Positions 18,290-26,619 of a stretch of DNA of 55,862 bases are shown in pieces. Origin of the DNA: Sulfurovum sp. (lineage in GTDB: Bacteria; Campylobacterota; Campylobacteria; Campylobacterales; Sulfurovaceae); NCBI GenBank assembly GCA_026990595.1, contig JALXCZ010000028.1:1-55862 (forward strand). The letters are read 5' to 3'. The position numbers and the translations under genes were made by a program. Under the pieces are notes generated by a model. It was given only the letters and a program-made list of their open reading frames with translations, had not been told where the DNA came from and did no database searches. Each line of letters opens with the position of its first letter. Position 1 is the first letter of the stretch.

Positions 18290-20239
18290 TTATGCCTCTC
18301 TTGCTTTACTGATGATCGCTTCTACAATAGAAGGATCCTCAAGCGTTGATATGTCCTGAGTAATCGCCTCGCCTTTGGCAATAGAACGTAAAATTCTTCT
18401 CATGATCTTACCCGAACGCGTTTTAGGAAGTCCCGGTACTTCTATAACATGATCCGCTTTAGCAATATTCCCGATCTCTTCAGCAAGTAACTGATTGATA
18501 TGATTTTTGATATCTGCATTAATATGCCCCTCTTTTAGAACAACATAGACAAAAATGGATTCACCTTTAATAGGATGTGGTTTCCCGACTACAGCAACCT
18601 CTGCTACAGAAGGGTCATCTTTAACTGCTGCTTCTATCTCAGCTGTTCCCATACGGTGCCCGGAGACATTAATAACATCATCTACACGTCCTGTAATGGT
18701 AATGTATCCATCTTCATCCAGTACAGCACCATCACCGGAAAAGTAGACTGCTTTACCCTCTTTTACAGCATCACCAAAGTAGGATTTTTTATAACGCTCA
18801 GGGTCACCCCAGATCGTACGAATCATGCTTGGCCACGGTTTGGTGATACAAAGCAGTCCCGTTTCGCCAACCTCTTTGGGTGTACCGTCGGGGTCAAGGA
18901 TCTCCGCCATGATTCCCGGCAGTGCAAATGTTGCACATCCCGGCTTAATAGGTGTAGCCCCCGGAAGCGGAGAGATCATATGTCCACCGGTTTCTGTCTG
19001 CCACCAGGTATCGACAATAGCACATTTGGAATTACCAACCACTTCATAATACCACATCCACGCAGGAGGATCAATAGGTTCACCCACGGTTCCCAGTACT
19101 TTCAAGCTGGACAGATCATATTTCTTAGGCTCATCTTCACCCATTTTGTGCAATACACGTATAGCTGTAGGTGCCGTGTAGAACTGTGTGACCTTATGAT
19201 CCTGCACCATTTTCCAGGCACGTCCTGCATCAGGGTATGTTGGAACACCTTCAAACATCAGTGTAGTTGTACCTGCTGCAAGCGGTCCATAGACAATATA
19301 CGTATGTCCTGTGATCCAACCAATATCAGCAGTACACCAGAAAACATCCTCACCTTTCACATCAAATACCCATTCCATGGTCATTTGTGCCCAAAGAATG
19401 TATCCTGCGCCACTATGCTGTACTCCTTTAGGTTTTCCTGTGGATCCGGAGGTATAGAGTAGAAAAAGTGGATCTTCACTGTCCATCTCTTCAAAAGGAC
19501 AGACATCTGGCTGTGCAGTGATCAGTTCATTATAATTATGATCTCTACCATCTACCCAGTTGATCTCTTCATTGTTTCTTTTAACCACAAGTACACCTTC
19601 AACACTGCCAACTCCCTGTTCGAGTGCAGTATCAACCACTTGTTTAAGCATATAAGGCTTACCTTTTCTGTAGGCACCATCAGCTGTAATGACGATCTTC
19701 GCCTTGGCATCTTCAATACGGTCTTTCAATGCTTCAGCGGAAAATCCACCAAAGACGATAGAGTGGATCGCTCCTATTCTTGCGCAGGCGAGCATGGCAT
19801 ATGCTGCTTCAGGGATCATTGGCATATAGAGTACGACTCTGTCACCTTTTATAATACCAAACTCATTTTTAAGCAGGTTTGCCATCTTATTCACACGCCT
19901 GGAGAGTTGTGCATAGGTAATGTGCTCCACATCCCCTCTGTCCCCTTCAAAAAGAATGGCTGTTTTGTCTGCTTTGTCGGCAAGATGTCTGTCGATACAC
20001 TGATTGGAGACATTGAGCTTACCGTTAGTAAACCATTTATAGAATGGTGCATTACTTTCATCAAGCACCTTATCATACGGTGTCAACCAATCTATCTTTT
20101 CATCAGCAAAGCCTTTCCAAAAACCTTCATAGTCTTCTATTGCCCTGTTTTGTAACTCCCAGTAAGCATCCATACTGGGGATAGCCGCATTTTTTGCGAA
20201 CTCAGGATTTGGGTTAAAAATTTGTTTTTTATGACTCAT
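18290..20239 (-). CDS. acs: Acetyl-CoA synthetase
   Basis: Acs activates acetate to acetyl-CoA with ATP in the cytoplasm. The 649-residue length is standard. The P-loop-like motif [14 protein letters not shown] is near residue 262, the A-domain core [11 protein letters not shown] near 412, and [11 protein letters not shown] near 530. The conserved lysine that is controlled by acetylation lies in [11 protein letters not shown] near residue 610. The gene converges on the diguanylate cyclase with a 32-base gap. Long open frames on the opposite strand are antisense shadows. Confidence 0.96.
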   Translation of the reverse strand: MSHKKQIFNPNPEFAKNAAIPSMDAYWELQNRAIEDYEGFWKGFADEKIDWLTPYDKVLDESNAPFYKWFTNGKLNVSNQCIDRHLADKADKTAILFEGDRGDVEHITYAQLSRRVNKMANLLKNEFGIIKGDRVVLYMPMIPEAAYAMLACARIGAIHSIVFGGFSAEALKDRIEDAKAKIVITADGAYRKGKPYMLKQVVDTALEQGVGSVEGVLVVKRNNEEINWVDGRDHNYNELITAQPDVCPFEEMDSEDPLFLLYTSGSTGKPKGVQHSGAGYILWAQMTMEWVFDVKGEDVFWCTADIGWITGHTYIVYGPLAAGTTTLMFEGVPTYPDAGRAWKMVQDHKVTQFYTAPTAIRVLHKMGEDEPKKYDLSSLKVLGTVGEPIDPPAWMWYYEVVGNSKCAIVDTWWQTETGGHMISPLPGATPIKPGCATFALPGIMAEILDPDGTPKEVGETGLLCITKPWPSMIRTIWGDPERYKKSYFGDAVKEGKAVYFSGDGAVLDEDGYITITGRVDDVINVSGHRMGTAEIEAAVKDDPSVAEVAVVGKPHPIKGESIFVYVVLKEGHINADIKNHINQLLAEEIGNIAKADHVIEVPGLPKTRSGKIMRRILRSIAKGEAITQDISTLEDPSIVEAIISKAREA

Positions 20240-20357
20240 TATGTTCCTTTGTAGATATATTAATTAAAATAAGTTTAACATATTTTAATAGAGAAAGAAA
20301 GAAAAAGAAAAAGAGTATTTTAAATGGGAGTATTTTAGTCCTATTTGTTACATCTTG

Positions 20358-21392
20358 CTAAACAATCTCAACCTTTTCCACCACATCAAGCCCAAACCCG
20401 GCAAGTCCTATAAATGCTGTCTCTTTATTGGTAGTAAGCAAATTGATATTTTTTATACCAAGGTCTTTAAGTATCTGTGCTCCTACACCAAATTCTTTGG
20501 CCTGTTCGTGGGAGATCACTTTTGTATCAAGAAAAATAAGTACTCCACCATTTTGTTTGAGGTAATCTATGGAGTTATTTAATGCATTGAAACGTTTATC
20601 ATCCAGTACCAGATCTATATCTGTCCCAATATTATGAAACTTTACATTGGCAGTTTCATGTGCCTTGTAGAACTGTATGACCGTATGTGTTCTTTTCAAA
20701 TGATCCTCATAAATGATCTTTTCTACTTTTATACCTCTAAGTTCACTCTCCTCTTCCGCAATGCGTTTCACCAGTTTTTCATTGGCTAAACGATATTCAA
20801 CGATATCTGAAATATAGACAATAGGCATATCATGTTTTTTTGAGAAGCGTTCAAGATCATCCATACGTGCCATCTTCCCATCATCTTTGATGATCTCACA
20901 GATCACACCTGCAGGAGCAAGACCGGCAAGCTTACAGAGATCAACAGAACCTTCTGTATGTCCGGTACGCACCAGTACACCACCATCTTTTGCAATAAGC
21001 GGGAAAATATGTCCCGGACGTACAAAATCATCTGCTACGCTCAAAGGGTTTGCCAACTTAGAGATGCAATCATCTCTCTCAGCTGCGGAAATACCTGTTG
21101 TAGCGTTTGCAGAATCTATTGAAACAGTAAACGCAGTTTCATGATTGGAAACATTATTTGCCACCATGGGCATGAGGTCAAGTTTAGTAGCCGTCTCTTT
21201 GGTAATAGGTGTACAAATAAGCCCTCTTGCCTCCTTAGCCATAAAGTTTACCATATCAGGTGTAGAAAAAGTAGCTGCATACACAAGATCACCCTCATTT
21301 TCGCGGTCTTCATCATCCATCATAATGACCATTTTCCCTCTTTTGATCTCTTCTATGGCTTTTTCTACTCTTTGTATCGCTTCTGTTGACAT
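20358..21392 (-). CDS. ribBA: RibBA-type protein: DHBP synthase with degenerate GTP cyclohydrolase II domain
   Basis: The N-terminal domain (to about residue 205) makes 3,4-dihydroxy-2-butanone 4-phosphate for riboflavin. It has the catalytic DDEDRENEGDLVYAA, the GRTGHTEGSVDL-type segment (VRTGHTEGSVDLCKLAG) and HDMPIVYISDIVEYR. The C-terminal about 130 residues align in position with GTP cyclohydrolase II but lack the zinc-binding cysteines and the RxHSxC-type signature. They retain only AQILKDLGIKNINLLTTN. So only the RibB activity is expected; a separate RibA must exist elsewhere. The start is the ATG at 21392, with GAGGGA 8 bases upstream, rather than the TTG two codons earlier. Confidence 0.88.
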   Translation of the reverse strand: MSTEAIQRVEKAIEEIKRGKMVIMMDDEDRENEGDLVYAATFSTPDMVNFMAKEARGLICTPITKETATKLDLMPMVANNVSNHETAFTVSIDSANATTGISAAERDDCISKLANPLSVADDFVRPGHIFPLIAKDGGVLVRTGHTEGSVDLCKLAGLAPAGVICEIIKDDGKMARMDDLERFSKKHDMPIVYISDIVEYRLANEKLVKRIAEEESELRGIKVEKIIYEDHLKRTHTVIQFYKAHETANVKFHNIGTDIDLVLDDKRFNALNNSIDYLKQNGGVLIFLDTKVISHEQAKEFGVGAQILKDLGIKNINLLTTNKETAFIGLAGFGLDVVEKVEIV

Positions 21393-21481
21393 GAACAATC
21401 CCTCAAATTTTATCTATATAATTGTATTATACCTTCTGTGACTTCAAAAATACAAATTTTTTATTTTTTTTAAAAAAGCTC

Positions 21482-21510
21482 TTGACAAGTAAGAATTTTG
21501 GTGATATAAT
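21482..21510 (+). promoter_or_regulatory. Consensus sigma-70 promoter of the tRNA operon
   Basis: TTGACA (21482-21487) and TATAAT (21505-21510) are both perfect, with a 17-base spacer. Transcription would start near 21517 and run into tRNA-Gln and tRNA-fMet. Confidence 0.92.
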
Positions 21511-21543
21511 GCCGTCCACATAAGCAATATGACTTATGAATGT

Positions 21544-21618
21544 TGGGGTATCGCCAAGCGGTAAGGCACTAGTTTTTGGTACTGGTATTCGGGGGTTCGA
21601 ATCCCTCTACCCCATCCA
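21544..21618 (+). tRNA. tRNA-Gln (TTG)
   Basis: A 75-base cloverleaf begins TGGGGTA and ends TACCCCA-T-CCA, giving a 7-bp acceptor stem and an encoded CCA. The anticodon loop TTTTGGT places TTG at positions 34-36. The T-arm is GGGGGTTCGAATCCCTC. The sequence closely follows the E. coli tRNA-Gln(UUG) pattern. Confidence 0.96.
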
Positions 21619-21696
21619 TTTTTAGATTTAAGTTTGAATATATTTATTCAAGCTATAATCGCACTCCAATAACTCTTCTGAGTTATAAATTCCTGT

Positions 21697-21776
<80 letters not shown>

Positions 21777-21777
<1 letters not shown>

Positions 21778-22013
21778 TAAATAAAATCAAAAGATAACTG
21801 CAAAAAATCGCTAGATTCAAAACAATCTGATTCAACTTCAATAACATTATCATTTATATGATTATTTAAATCACTAATCAGCCTAGAAACATTCAAATTC
21901 CTATCTGAAACATTGATACCTTTCAACCTTTTAATTCTATCCTCAACCCAATATTTACGAAGTATATTAGGTTTACTACTCAATATTTCAGGCAAAGCAC
22001 TATCACCAATCAT
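21777..22013 (-). CDS. Inovirus 78-residue protein, unknown
   Basis: This is the last gene of the leftward phage operon. Its stop codon includes the last base of the attL repeat, and its start overlaps the end of the Rep C-terminal frame by 11 bases. The product has no membrane span and is mixed in charge (KRLKGINVSDRNLNVSRL, then SDFLQLSFDFI). I recognise no family. Overlap with rep suggests a replication-linked or accessory role, but this is inference. Confidence 0.6.
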
Positions 22014-23004
22014 TTAACACCCCCGATGCATATAAATTAACATTAACAAAATCTTCAGACAACAAACCTCTATTAACCATTTCATTATGCAAATAAACCC
22101 AGCGTTGAGGATTATCTACATCAAAATCAAAATTATAATAAGCATTAAACAAAGACTGATCACTTAAAGTAGGAGATTTATGTGAAAAATAATCACCAAA
22201 CAAAAGATAATCATTAATAACAGAAAGACTAAATTCCAAATCAGAAGTAACTCCAGATTCAATAAAAAAATCGTCAACAGAACCAAAACTGAAAAAGGTA
22301 CCATCATCATATGATCTTGAAATATAATAACTGTATTCTTTATGAGGTGTATATATCTCATAGCGATCAAGTATATTGAATGTAGGCGGTTTAAGATCAG
22401 CAAATATTGTAAAATTCAAAGAACGTAATCTAATTTTTTTAATATGAAACTCTTTGCTACCATAGGTAGAAATAATACAACCTGCATTAGAAAGTATAAA
22501 ATAACCATTATCATGCGTGATCGTTCTACCCATTCCGTCATTAAATTTAAAATAATTATTCAACCTATCCATTTTCAAATTACCGTCTAACTTGATACTG
22601 GTAAGATAATACCAATCATCTTCAAGCAAAGAAGATTTATGATAAATATCCTGACTTACTAAAGTATGAGTAGATATAATCCTAGGTATTTTGTTATGAA
22701 CATACCAAGCCTGAAGATAATCTATCTCATTACCCTCAATCAAGTTTCTAAATGATTTTAGAATGTATTTAAGAATATAAGCCGCTGCACTTCTGATCTG
22801 TGTTTGAAAACCAAACGTTTCATACATTTTTTTACCGTCTATATCACAAACATAATGACCGTTACGTCTATGCTTACCAGTAGTATTTTTATAAGTGATC
22901 TTCCTATGGTTACGAGGTGCAGGAAAGAAACGCATAAATTCCCTATAAAGCCTAGGTACATACTTGCACAGGAAGATACATAAGTATATGAAAATGAGGT
23001 ACAC
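22003..23004 (-). CDS. Inovirus replication initiator Rep, C-terminal half (second frame)
   Basis: This 333-codon frame continues the HUH Rep that begins in the frame at 22952-23527. The first about 12 codons overlap the N-terminal frame and read as nonsense (MYLIFIYL). The true Rep sequence resumes around CKYVPRLYREFMRFFPAPRN. The tyrosine motif YILKYILK is at residues 76-83, giving two candidate nicking tyrosines (Tyr76, Tyr80) with the spacing YxxKYxxK seen in phage-type rolling-circle Reps. Joining the halves needs a +1 shift near 22970. The frame opens with a GTG at 23004 but has no obvious ribosome site there. Whether it is made by frameshifting, separately, or not at all cannot be told here. 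Confidence 0.75.
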   Translation of the reverse strand: MYLIFIYLCIFLCKYVPRLYREFMRFFPAPRNHRKITYKNTTGKHRRNGHYVCDIDGKKMYETFGFQTQIRSAAAYILKYILKSFRNLIEGNEIDYLQAWYVHNKIPRIISTHTLVSQDIYHKSSLLEDDWYYLTSIKLDGNLKMDRLNNYFKFNDGMGRTITHDNGYFILSNAGCIISTYGSKEFHIKKIRLRSLNFTIFADLKPPTFNILDRYEIYTPHKEYSYYISRSYDDGTFFSFGSVDDFFIESGVTSDLEFSLSVINDYLLFGDYFSHKSPTLSDQSLFNAYYNFDFDVDNPQRWVYLHNEMVNRGLLSEDFVNVNLYASGVLNDW

Positions 23005-23527
23005 CGTCCTTATGAGGTTCAGTAACTCTGATAGAGGTATAAATATGACCAGCTTTTTTAATGGCTCTCAATGTTTCACACTTATAAAATCTATGTAACT
23101 GATACCCAAGTATTTTATATATGTCCTTAGGAGTCAAAGTACTGTGTTTATCCATATAGTCCAAATAAAAACCATTACGTTTATTGTTTGGAATATGTTT
23201 CAAATATTTTTCACGCAGATCGTCAGTCCATTCTGAATAATCCCCCCGCATCATACGTCTAAAAAAACCATCAGCAGTAACTGTTAAAAAGACCGGTACC
23301 AGATCAAGCCCTAAAGAAGTAGATACAAAAGTATCAACTTTATTCAAAATACGAGGATAAAACCTCTCTGACAGATTCGCAGAGTAGGAAACATCAAGTA
23401 AAGTCTTAACTTTATTATCTTCACCTATAAAAGTTTGTGATTCCATATACTTTTTTTGTTTAGCGATCTTCCACTGAACATTTAATAAGTCTTGTTCAGT
23501 TAATCCGTATGTTTCCATGTTTGACAT
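22952..23527 (-). CDS. Inovirus replication initiator Rep, N-terminal half with HUH motif
   Basis: The 191-residue frame encodes the first part of a rolling-circle initiator, which nicks the origin to start phage DNA synthesis. Motif I is FLTVTADGFFRR (residues 80-91), and the metal-binding HUH motif is GVPHFHIL with His178 and His180. It stops eleven residues after the HUH motif (LMYLPVQVCT), whereas family members continue to a tyrosine motif, found here in the overlapping frame. The start is an ATG at 23527; the neighbouring 79-residue ORF ends one base upstream. Split, it would lack the nicking tyrosine, so joining is needed for function. Confidence 0.85.
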   Translation of the reverse strand: MSNMETYGLTEQDLLNVQWKIAKQKKYMESQTFIGEDNKVKTLLDVSYSANLSERFYPRILNKVDTFVSTSLGLDLVPVFLTVTADGFFRRMMRGDYSEWTDDLREKYLKHIPNNKRNGFYLDYMDKHSTLTPKDIYKILGYQLHRFYKCETLRAIKKAGHIYTSIRVTEPHKDGVPHFHILMYLPVQVCT

Positions 23528-23528
23528 A

Positions 23529-23768
23529 TTATTCCTCCACTATAGAAGCAGAAGCACAATCCAAACCACAAACAAAAACATAAAGAGGAAAATCGTAAAA
23601 CTCTATAAAAATAGCCTCATTAAAATTACCACAAGTAATAAAATCAAAATCATTATCTTCAGCAAACTTCTCAAAAGACCAAAACTGTTCAATATCGAAA
23701 ATAGAACCAGTATAATAAACTTGAGTAGGCATTTGTTCCTCTTGCATTAATTCCCTATAATCATTCAT
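23529..23768 (-). CDS. Inovirus 79-residue acidic protein, unknown
   Basis: This small ORF fits exactly between the secretin gene (1-base gap) and rep (1-base gap). The product is acidic and rich in Phe and Tyr, with FDIEQFWSFEKFAEDNDFDF and two cysteines near the C-terminus (CGLDCAS). There is no signal peptide or clear membrane span. I recognise no family. Its place next to rep suggests a replication or regulatory factor, or an anti-host protein; nothing in the sequence decides. Confidence 0.65.
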   Translation of the reverse strand: MNDYRELMQEEQMPTQVYYTGSIFDIEQFWSFEKFAEDNDFDFITCGNFNEAIFIEFYDFPLYVFVCGLDCASASIVEE

Positions 23769-23769
23769 C

Positions 23770-24969
23770 TTAAAGTACCTCCACTAAAATATTTATATTT
23801 TGCATATCATTCTGAACCTTTTTCTTTTTAAAAAGTTCACCAATAAAAGGAAGATCACCTAAAATAGGTACACCGTCCTTTTGAATGATCTGCGAAGTTT
23901 TTTTAAGACCAGTAAGCAACACAGGCTTACCCTTATAAACCTTTAAAGAATTCTTATAAGATATTTTTTGAGTAACAGGAGTTTGATTATCAGGAGGAGT
24001 AAGCAACTCCTCAGAAATCAGATTAAGATCAAGATAAACCCAATTATCTTTTATTTTTGGAAGTATAGAAAGCTTAAATCCTACATCTCTGTATTTTAAC
24101 TGATCCGTAGTTGTCTCTACATTCTCTTTTCTGGTAACTGAAGAAACCTTATAAGAGATATTCTTAACATAGTCAACATTCGCTTTAATACCATTGGTAA
24201 CAAGCAGGGTAGGCTCTTGATTTATCTTTGCCAAACCCCTACCCTGCAAAGCAAACAAAGAGAAAGACAAAGAAGCACTATCTTTAATATTGAACCTTTG
24301 GGAATTACCACTTTTTAAAGCGGACAAAATACCGTCAATCTGTGAAGAAAAATCATAATTAAAAGCTCTTATATTTGAACCGTAAGAAAGAAGTTTTGAT
24401 CGGTTCGTAGTAAAAAGAGTAATTCTAATAGTACGGCTTATGACTGTATTATCACAAGAAAGAAGCATACGTCTAATCTTTTGATGCATAGCCTTAGTAG
24501 AACGATAAGCAATCATATCAGATTGTTTAAGATAAGTAAATTTAATAGATTCTTTAAACTCATCTGTAAAAATAGACATCACCCTGACCACATCCTGATT
24601 AGTAATATTCTTGATCCGATAGGAATAATAATAAACCTTTTGATTATCAGGAATCACAGGAAGCTCAGGAACCGTAACAGGTTCCGTCACGTAATTATCT
24701 TTACGGATAATATAACCACTACCTTTAGGTTCAAAAAACATATTATTTTGATCTAATACAGATTGTAAAAACTCAAAAATATCACCCTTTTTAAGTTTCT
24801 TACTAAAATCAAAATCAACAATATAATCAGATTTGACCAAAGAACGATCAACAACTATTGATTTACCAATATCATCACTAGCTAATTTAACCAGATCAGA
24901 AAAAGAAATATCTTCCGCAGATGCAAAAGAAACCAAACTAAGGAATAAGATTAAAATCTTTATTTTCAT
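23770..24969 (-). CDS. Inovirus secretin, pIV-like
   Basis: This protein should form the outer-membrane channel through which phage leave. From the ATG at 24969 it has 399 residues with a signal peptide (MKIKILILFLSLVSFASA). N-terminal secretin N0/N1-like domains occupy about residues 20-200. The C-terminal secretin core ends with the family signature VPILGDLPFIGELFKKKK and a short tail. GGAG lies 8 bases before this ATG; the alternative GTG three codons earlier is less likely. The start is inside the 3' end of the zot gene, as in other inoviruses. Many inoviruses borrow a host secretin, whereas this one carries its own. Confidence 0.92.
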   Translation of the reverse strand: MKIKILILFLSLVSFASAEDISFSDLVKLASDDIGKSIVVDRSLVKSDYIVDFDFSKKLKKGDIFEFLQSVLDQNNMFFEPKGSGYIIRKDNYVTEPVTVPELPVIPDNQKVYYYSYRIKNITNQDVVRVMSIFTDEFKESIKFTYLKQSDMIAYRSTKAMHQKIRRMLLSCDNTVISRTIRITLFTTNRSKLLSYGSNIRAFNYDFSSQIDGILSALKSGNSQRFNIKDSASLSFSLFALQGRGLAKINQEPTLLVTNGIKANVDYVKNISYKVSSVTRKENVETTTDQLKYRDVGFKLSILPKIKDNWVYLDLNLISEELLTPPDNQTPVTQKISYKNSLKVYKGKPVLLTGLKKTSQIIQKDGVPILGDLPFIGELFKKKKVQNDMQNINILVEVL

Positions 24970-26152
24970 AATTAACACTCCTACTTTGAAATAGCTCTAA
25001 GAATGAAGAACTTACTAAAAGATACACTTTTGAAAGCCCCAAAGATGACTTGACAATATCCTGCCTTATCAACTTTGAGCGAGTACCCTCTAATAAACTC
25101 TTTAAATCACGGATATTTACACGAACACCCTCTTTAACATTTGAACACATATTTTTAATACAGATCAAAGAAATATAATGTAAATCAGTCATATCAACAA
25201 ACTGTTTATTTTTATGCAAAGAAACATGACTGGAAGAAGAACGGACATTATTATGTTTTACAGAAGAAACTGTTTTACTAACATGTTTTTTTTCAACAGA
25301 ATCAGGAGTAAACAACTCTTTACGCACAAAGTAAAAAATACCAACAACCAAAATCAAACCTGCAAAAGAACCAATCAACCAAGGCAAAATAACGTTTTTA
25401 GTACGAACGCGATCACCACTTTGATAAAGATCAAAAATCTTTTTATCTTTTTTTAATTTAATCGTAGCGACTTCATTTGTTTTATAATAAGGAATTTTAA
25501 TGTAATGTTTATATTTAAATTTAGTACCAAGAATACGAGAAGAAGGAATAGCATCCAAGAAATATTCAATATCTTTTAAATACGAGGAATGAACCTTATC
25601 ATAATGTTGTGCAAGTAAAATAACATCCATACACAAATGACGATGATATGATTCCCACCATAAAAGAACAGGATCAGCAGGAGCAGATTTACCAGTTGTA
25701 CGATCAATAGAAGGAAAATGATTTTGACATTCATCAATAATAAAAAGTGACGGTTTATATTTTGGTTCTGAATATATAGGACTGAAAGTATTCAAAAGAT
25801 ACTGAACAAACGAAGAGTAAGATTCTCTTTTTTTCTTTTTATCCAAATAAGACACATAATCAGAATTTAACTCAATAAAACCAATTTCAAGAAGATATTC
25901 AATAATAGGTTCGTCAATAACATTAGATGCAGAACCATCACCAAGCATTGCAATTTGATTATCATAAATCTCTTTACATTGAGAAACGATATTAAAAAGC
26001 CTATTAAAGTTCAAAGCTACAACATTATCATGAAACTTCAAACCATTAATATTGCATTCAACAGAAAAGTACTTATCTTTATTTTTAGAAAGATAATCTA
26101 CAGCATAGAAACTTTTTCCTGATCCTGGTTTACCTGTTATTAGAATAAACAT
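24938..26152 (-). CDS. zot: Inovirus assembly ATPase, pI/Zot family
   Basis: This is the 404-residue inner-membrane motor for phage assembly and export. Walker A is GKPGSGKS at residues 7-14 and Walker B is SLFIIDECQ with Asp140-Glu141, the Zot-family DE(C/A)Q pattern. A single membrane span (about residues 253-276, VILPWLIGSFAGLILVVGIF) divides the cytoplasmic ATPase from a periplasmic tail. It overlaps the pVI-like gene by one base and the secretin gene by 32 bases. The name Zot comes from the cholera phage; toxin activity is not implied. Confidence 0.95.
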   Translation of the reverse strand: MFILITGKPGSGKSFYAVDYLSKNKDKYFSVECNINGLKFHDNVVALNFNRLFNIVSQCKEIYDNQIAMLGDGSASNVIDEPIIEYLLEIGFIELNSDYVSYLDKKKKRESYSSFVQYLLNTFSPIYSEPKYKPSLFIIDECQNHFPSIDRTTGKSAPADPVLLWWESYHRHLCMDVILLAQHYDKVHSSYLKDIEYFLDAIPSSRILGTKFKYKHYIKIPYYKTNEVATIKLKKDKKIFDLYQSGDRVRTKNVILPWLIGSFAGLILVVGIFYFVRKELFTPDSVEKKHVSKTVSSVKHNNVRSSSSHVSLHKNKQFVDMTDLHYISLICIKNMCSNVKEGVRVNIRDLKSLLEGTRSKLIRQDIVKSSLGLSKVYLLVSSSFLELFQSRSVNYENKDFNLIP

Positions 26153-26529
26153 TAATTAATTACCCTAAAAACAGATTCCCTAACATAATTAGTAAGACCA
26201 TAAATAAAAAGATGAATTTGAGCACCAGACCAAAGTAATAAAAGTCCAGTAGCAGCAACCAAAAAAGAACCAATAGCCTGATCCACACCCAAAGCATGAA
26301 GAAAATAATAAAGACAAGACATAACCTCACCACCACCAGTACCAGTACCAGAGCTTAAATAAGAATCAAGACTATGAACAGAATTAGTAACAACAGTCCA
26401 AAGACTAATAGCAAGATTGCCCAAAGTAACACCAAGACCAGCAATATATGCCATATAACCAAGATAATAAAAAAGCTTTGCAAAAAACTTCGCAGCTGCA
26501 ACAAGATCAATAGTAGGTAATCCAAACAT
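26152..26529 (-). CDS. Inovirus minor coat protein, pVI-like
   Basis: The 125-residue protein is very hydrophobic, with about three membrane spans (about residues 20-50, 70-90 and 85-110) and a Gly/Ser-rich loop (SSGTGTGGGE). Its size, composition and position between the adhesin and Zot genes match the DUF2523/pVI-type minor coat proteins that cap the adhesin end of the virion. The ATG has AAGGAAG upstream. The assignment rests on position and membrane pattern more than on sequence. Confidence 0.75.
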   Translation of the reverse strand: MFGLPTIDLVAAAKFFAKLFYYLGYMAYIAGLGVTLGNLAISLWTVVTNSVHSLDSYLSSGTGTGGGEVMSCLYYFLHALGVDQAIGSFLVAATGLLLLWSGAQIHLFIYGLTNYVRESVFRVIN

Positions 26530-26541
26530 AATAACTTCCTT

Positions 26542-26619
26542 TTATTTTAAATACTGTTCTTTTGGTTCCGCAAAAGAAACAAAACGGTTAAAAGCTATCG
26601 TAAACATTAAGATAATCAT
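26542..26619 (-). CDS. 25-residue ORF between pIII and pVI genes
   Basis: The ATG at 26619 overlaps the TGA of the adhesin gene (TGATG), a pattern that favours re-initiation. The peptide is a hydrophobic start (MIILMFTIAF) with a charged tail (EPKEQYLK). It fills most of an 86-base gap. It could be a tiny coat protein of the pVII/pIX type or untranslated spacer. Confidence 0.3.
   Translation of the reverse strand: MIILMFTIAFNRFVSFAEPKEQYLK

Noticed and set aside
18575..19462. 295-codon open frame on the plus strand inside acs
   Set aside because: It is antisense to a clear acetyl-CoA synthetase, has cysteine/serine-rich shadow composition and no ribosome site. The same holds for the 205-codon frame at 19538-20155.
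24938..26152. Zot as a zonula occludens toxin
   Set aside because: In filamentous phage this family is the assembly ATPase pI; the toxin region of the cholera phage is not evident and nothing else suggests virulence.
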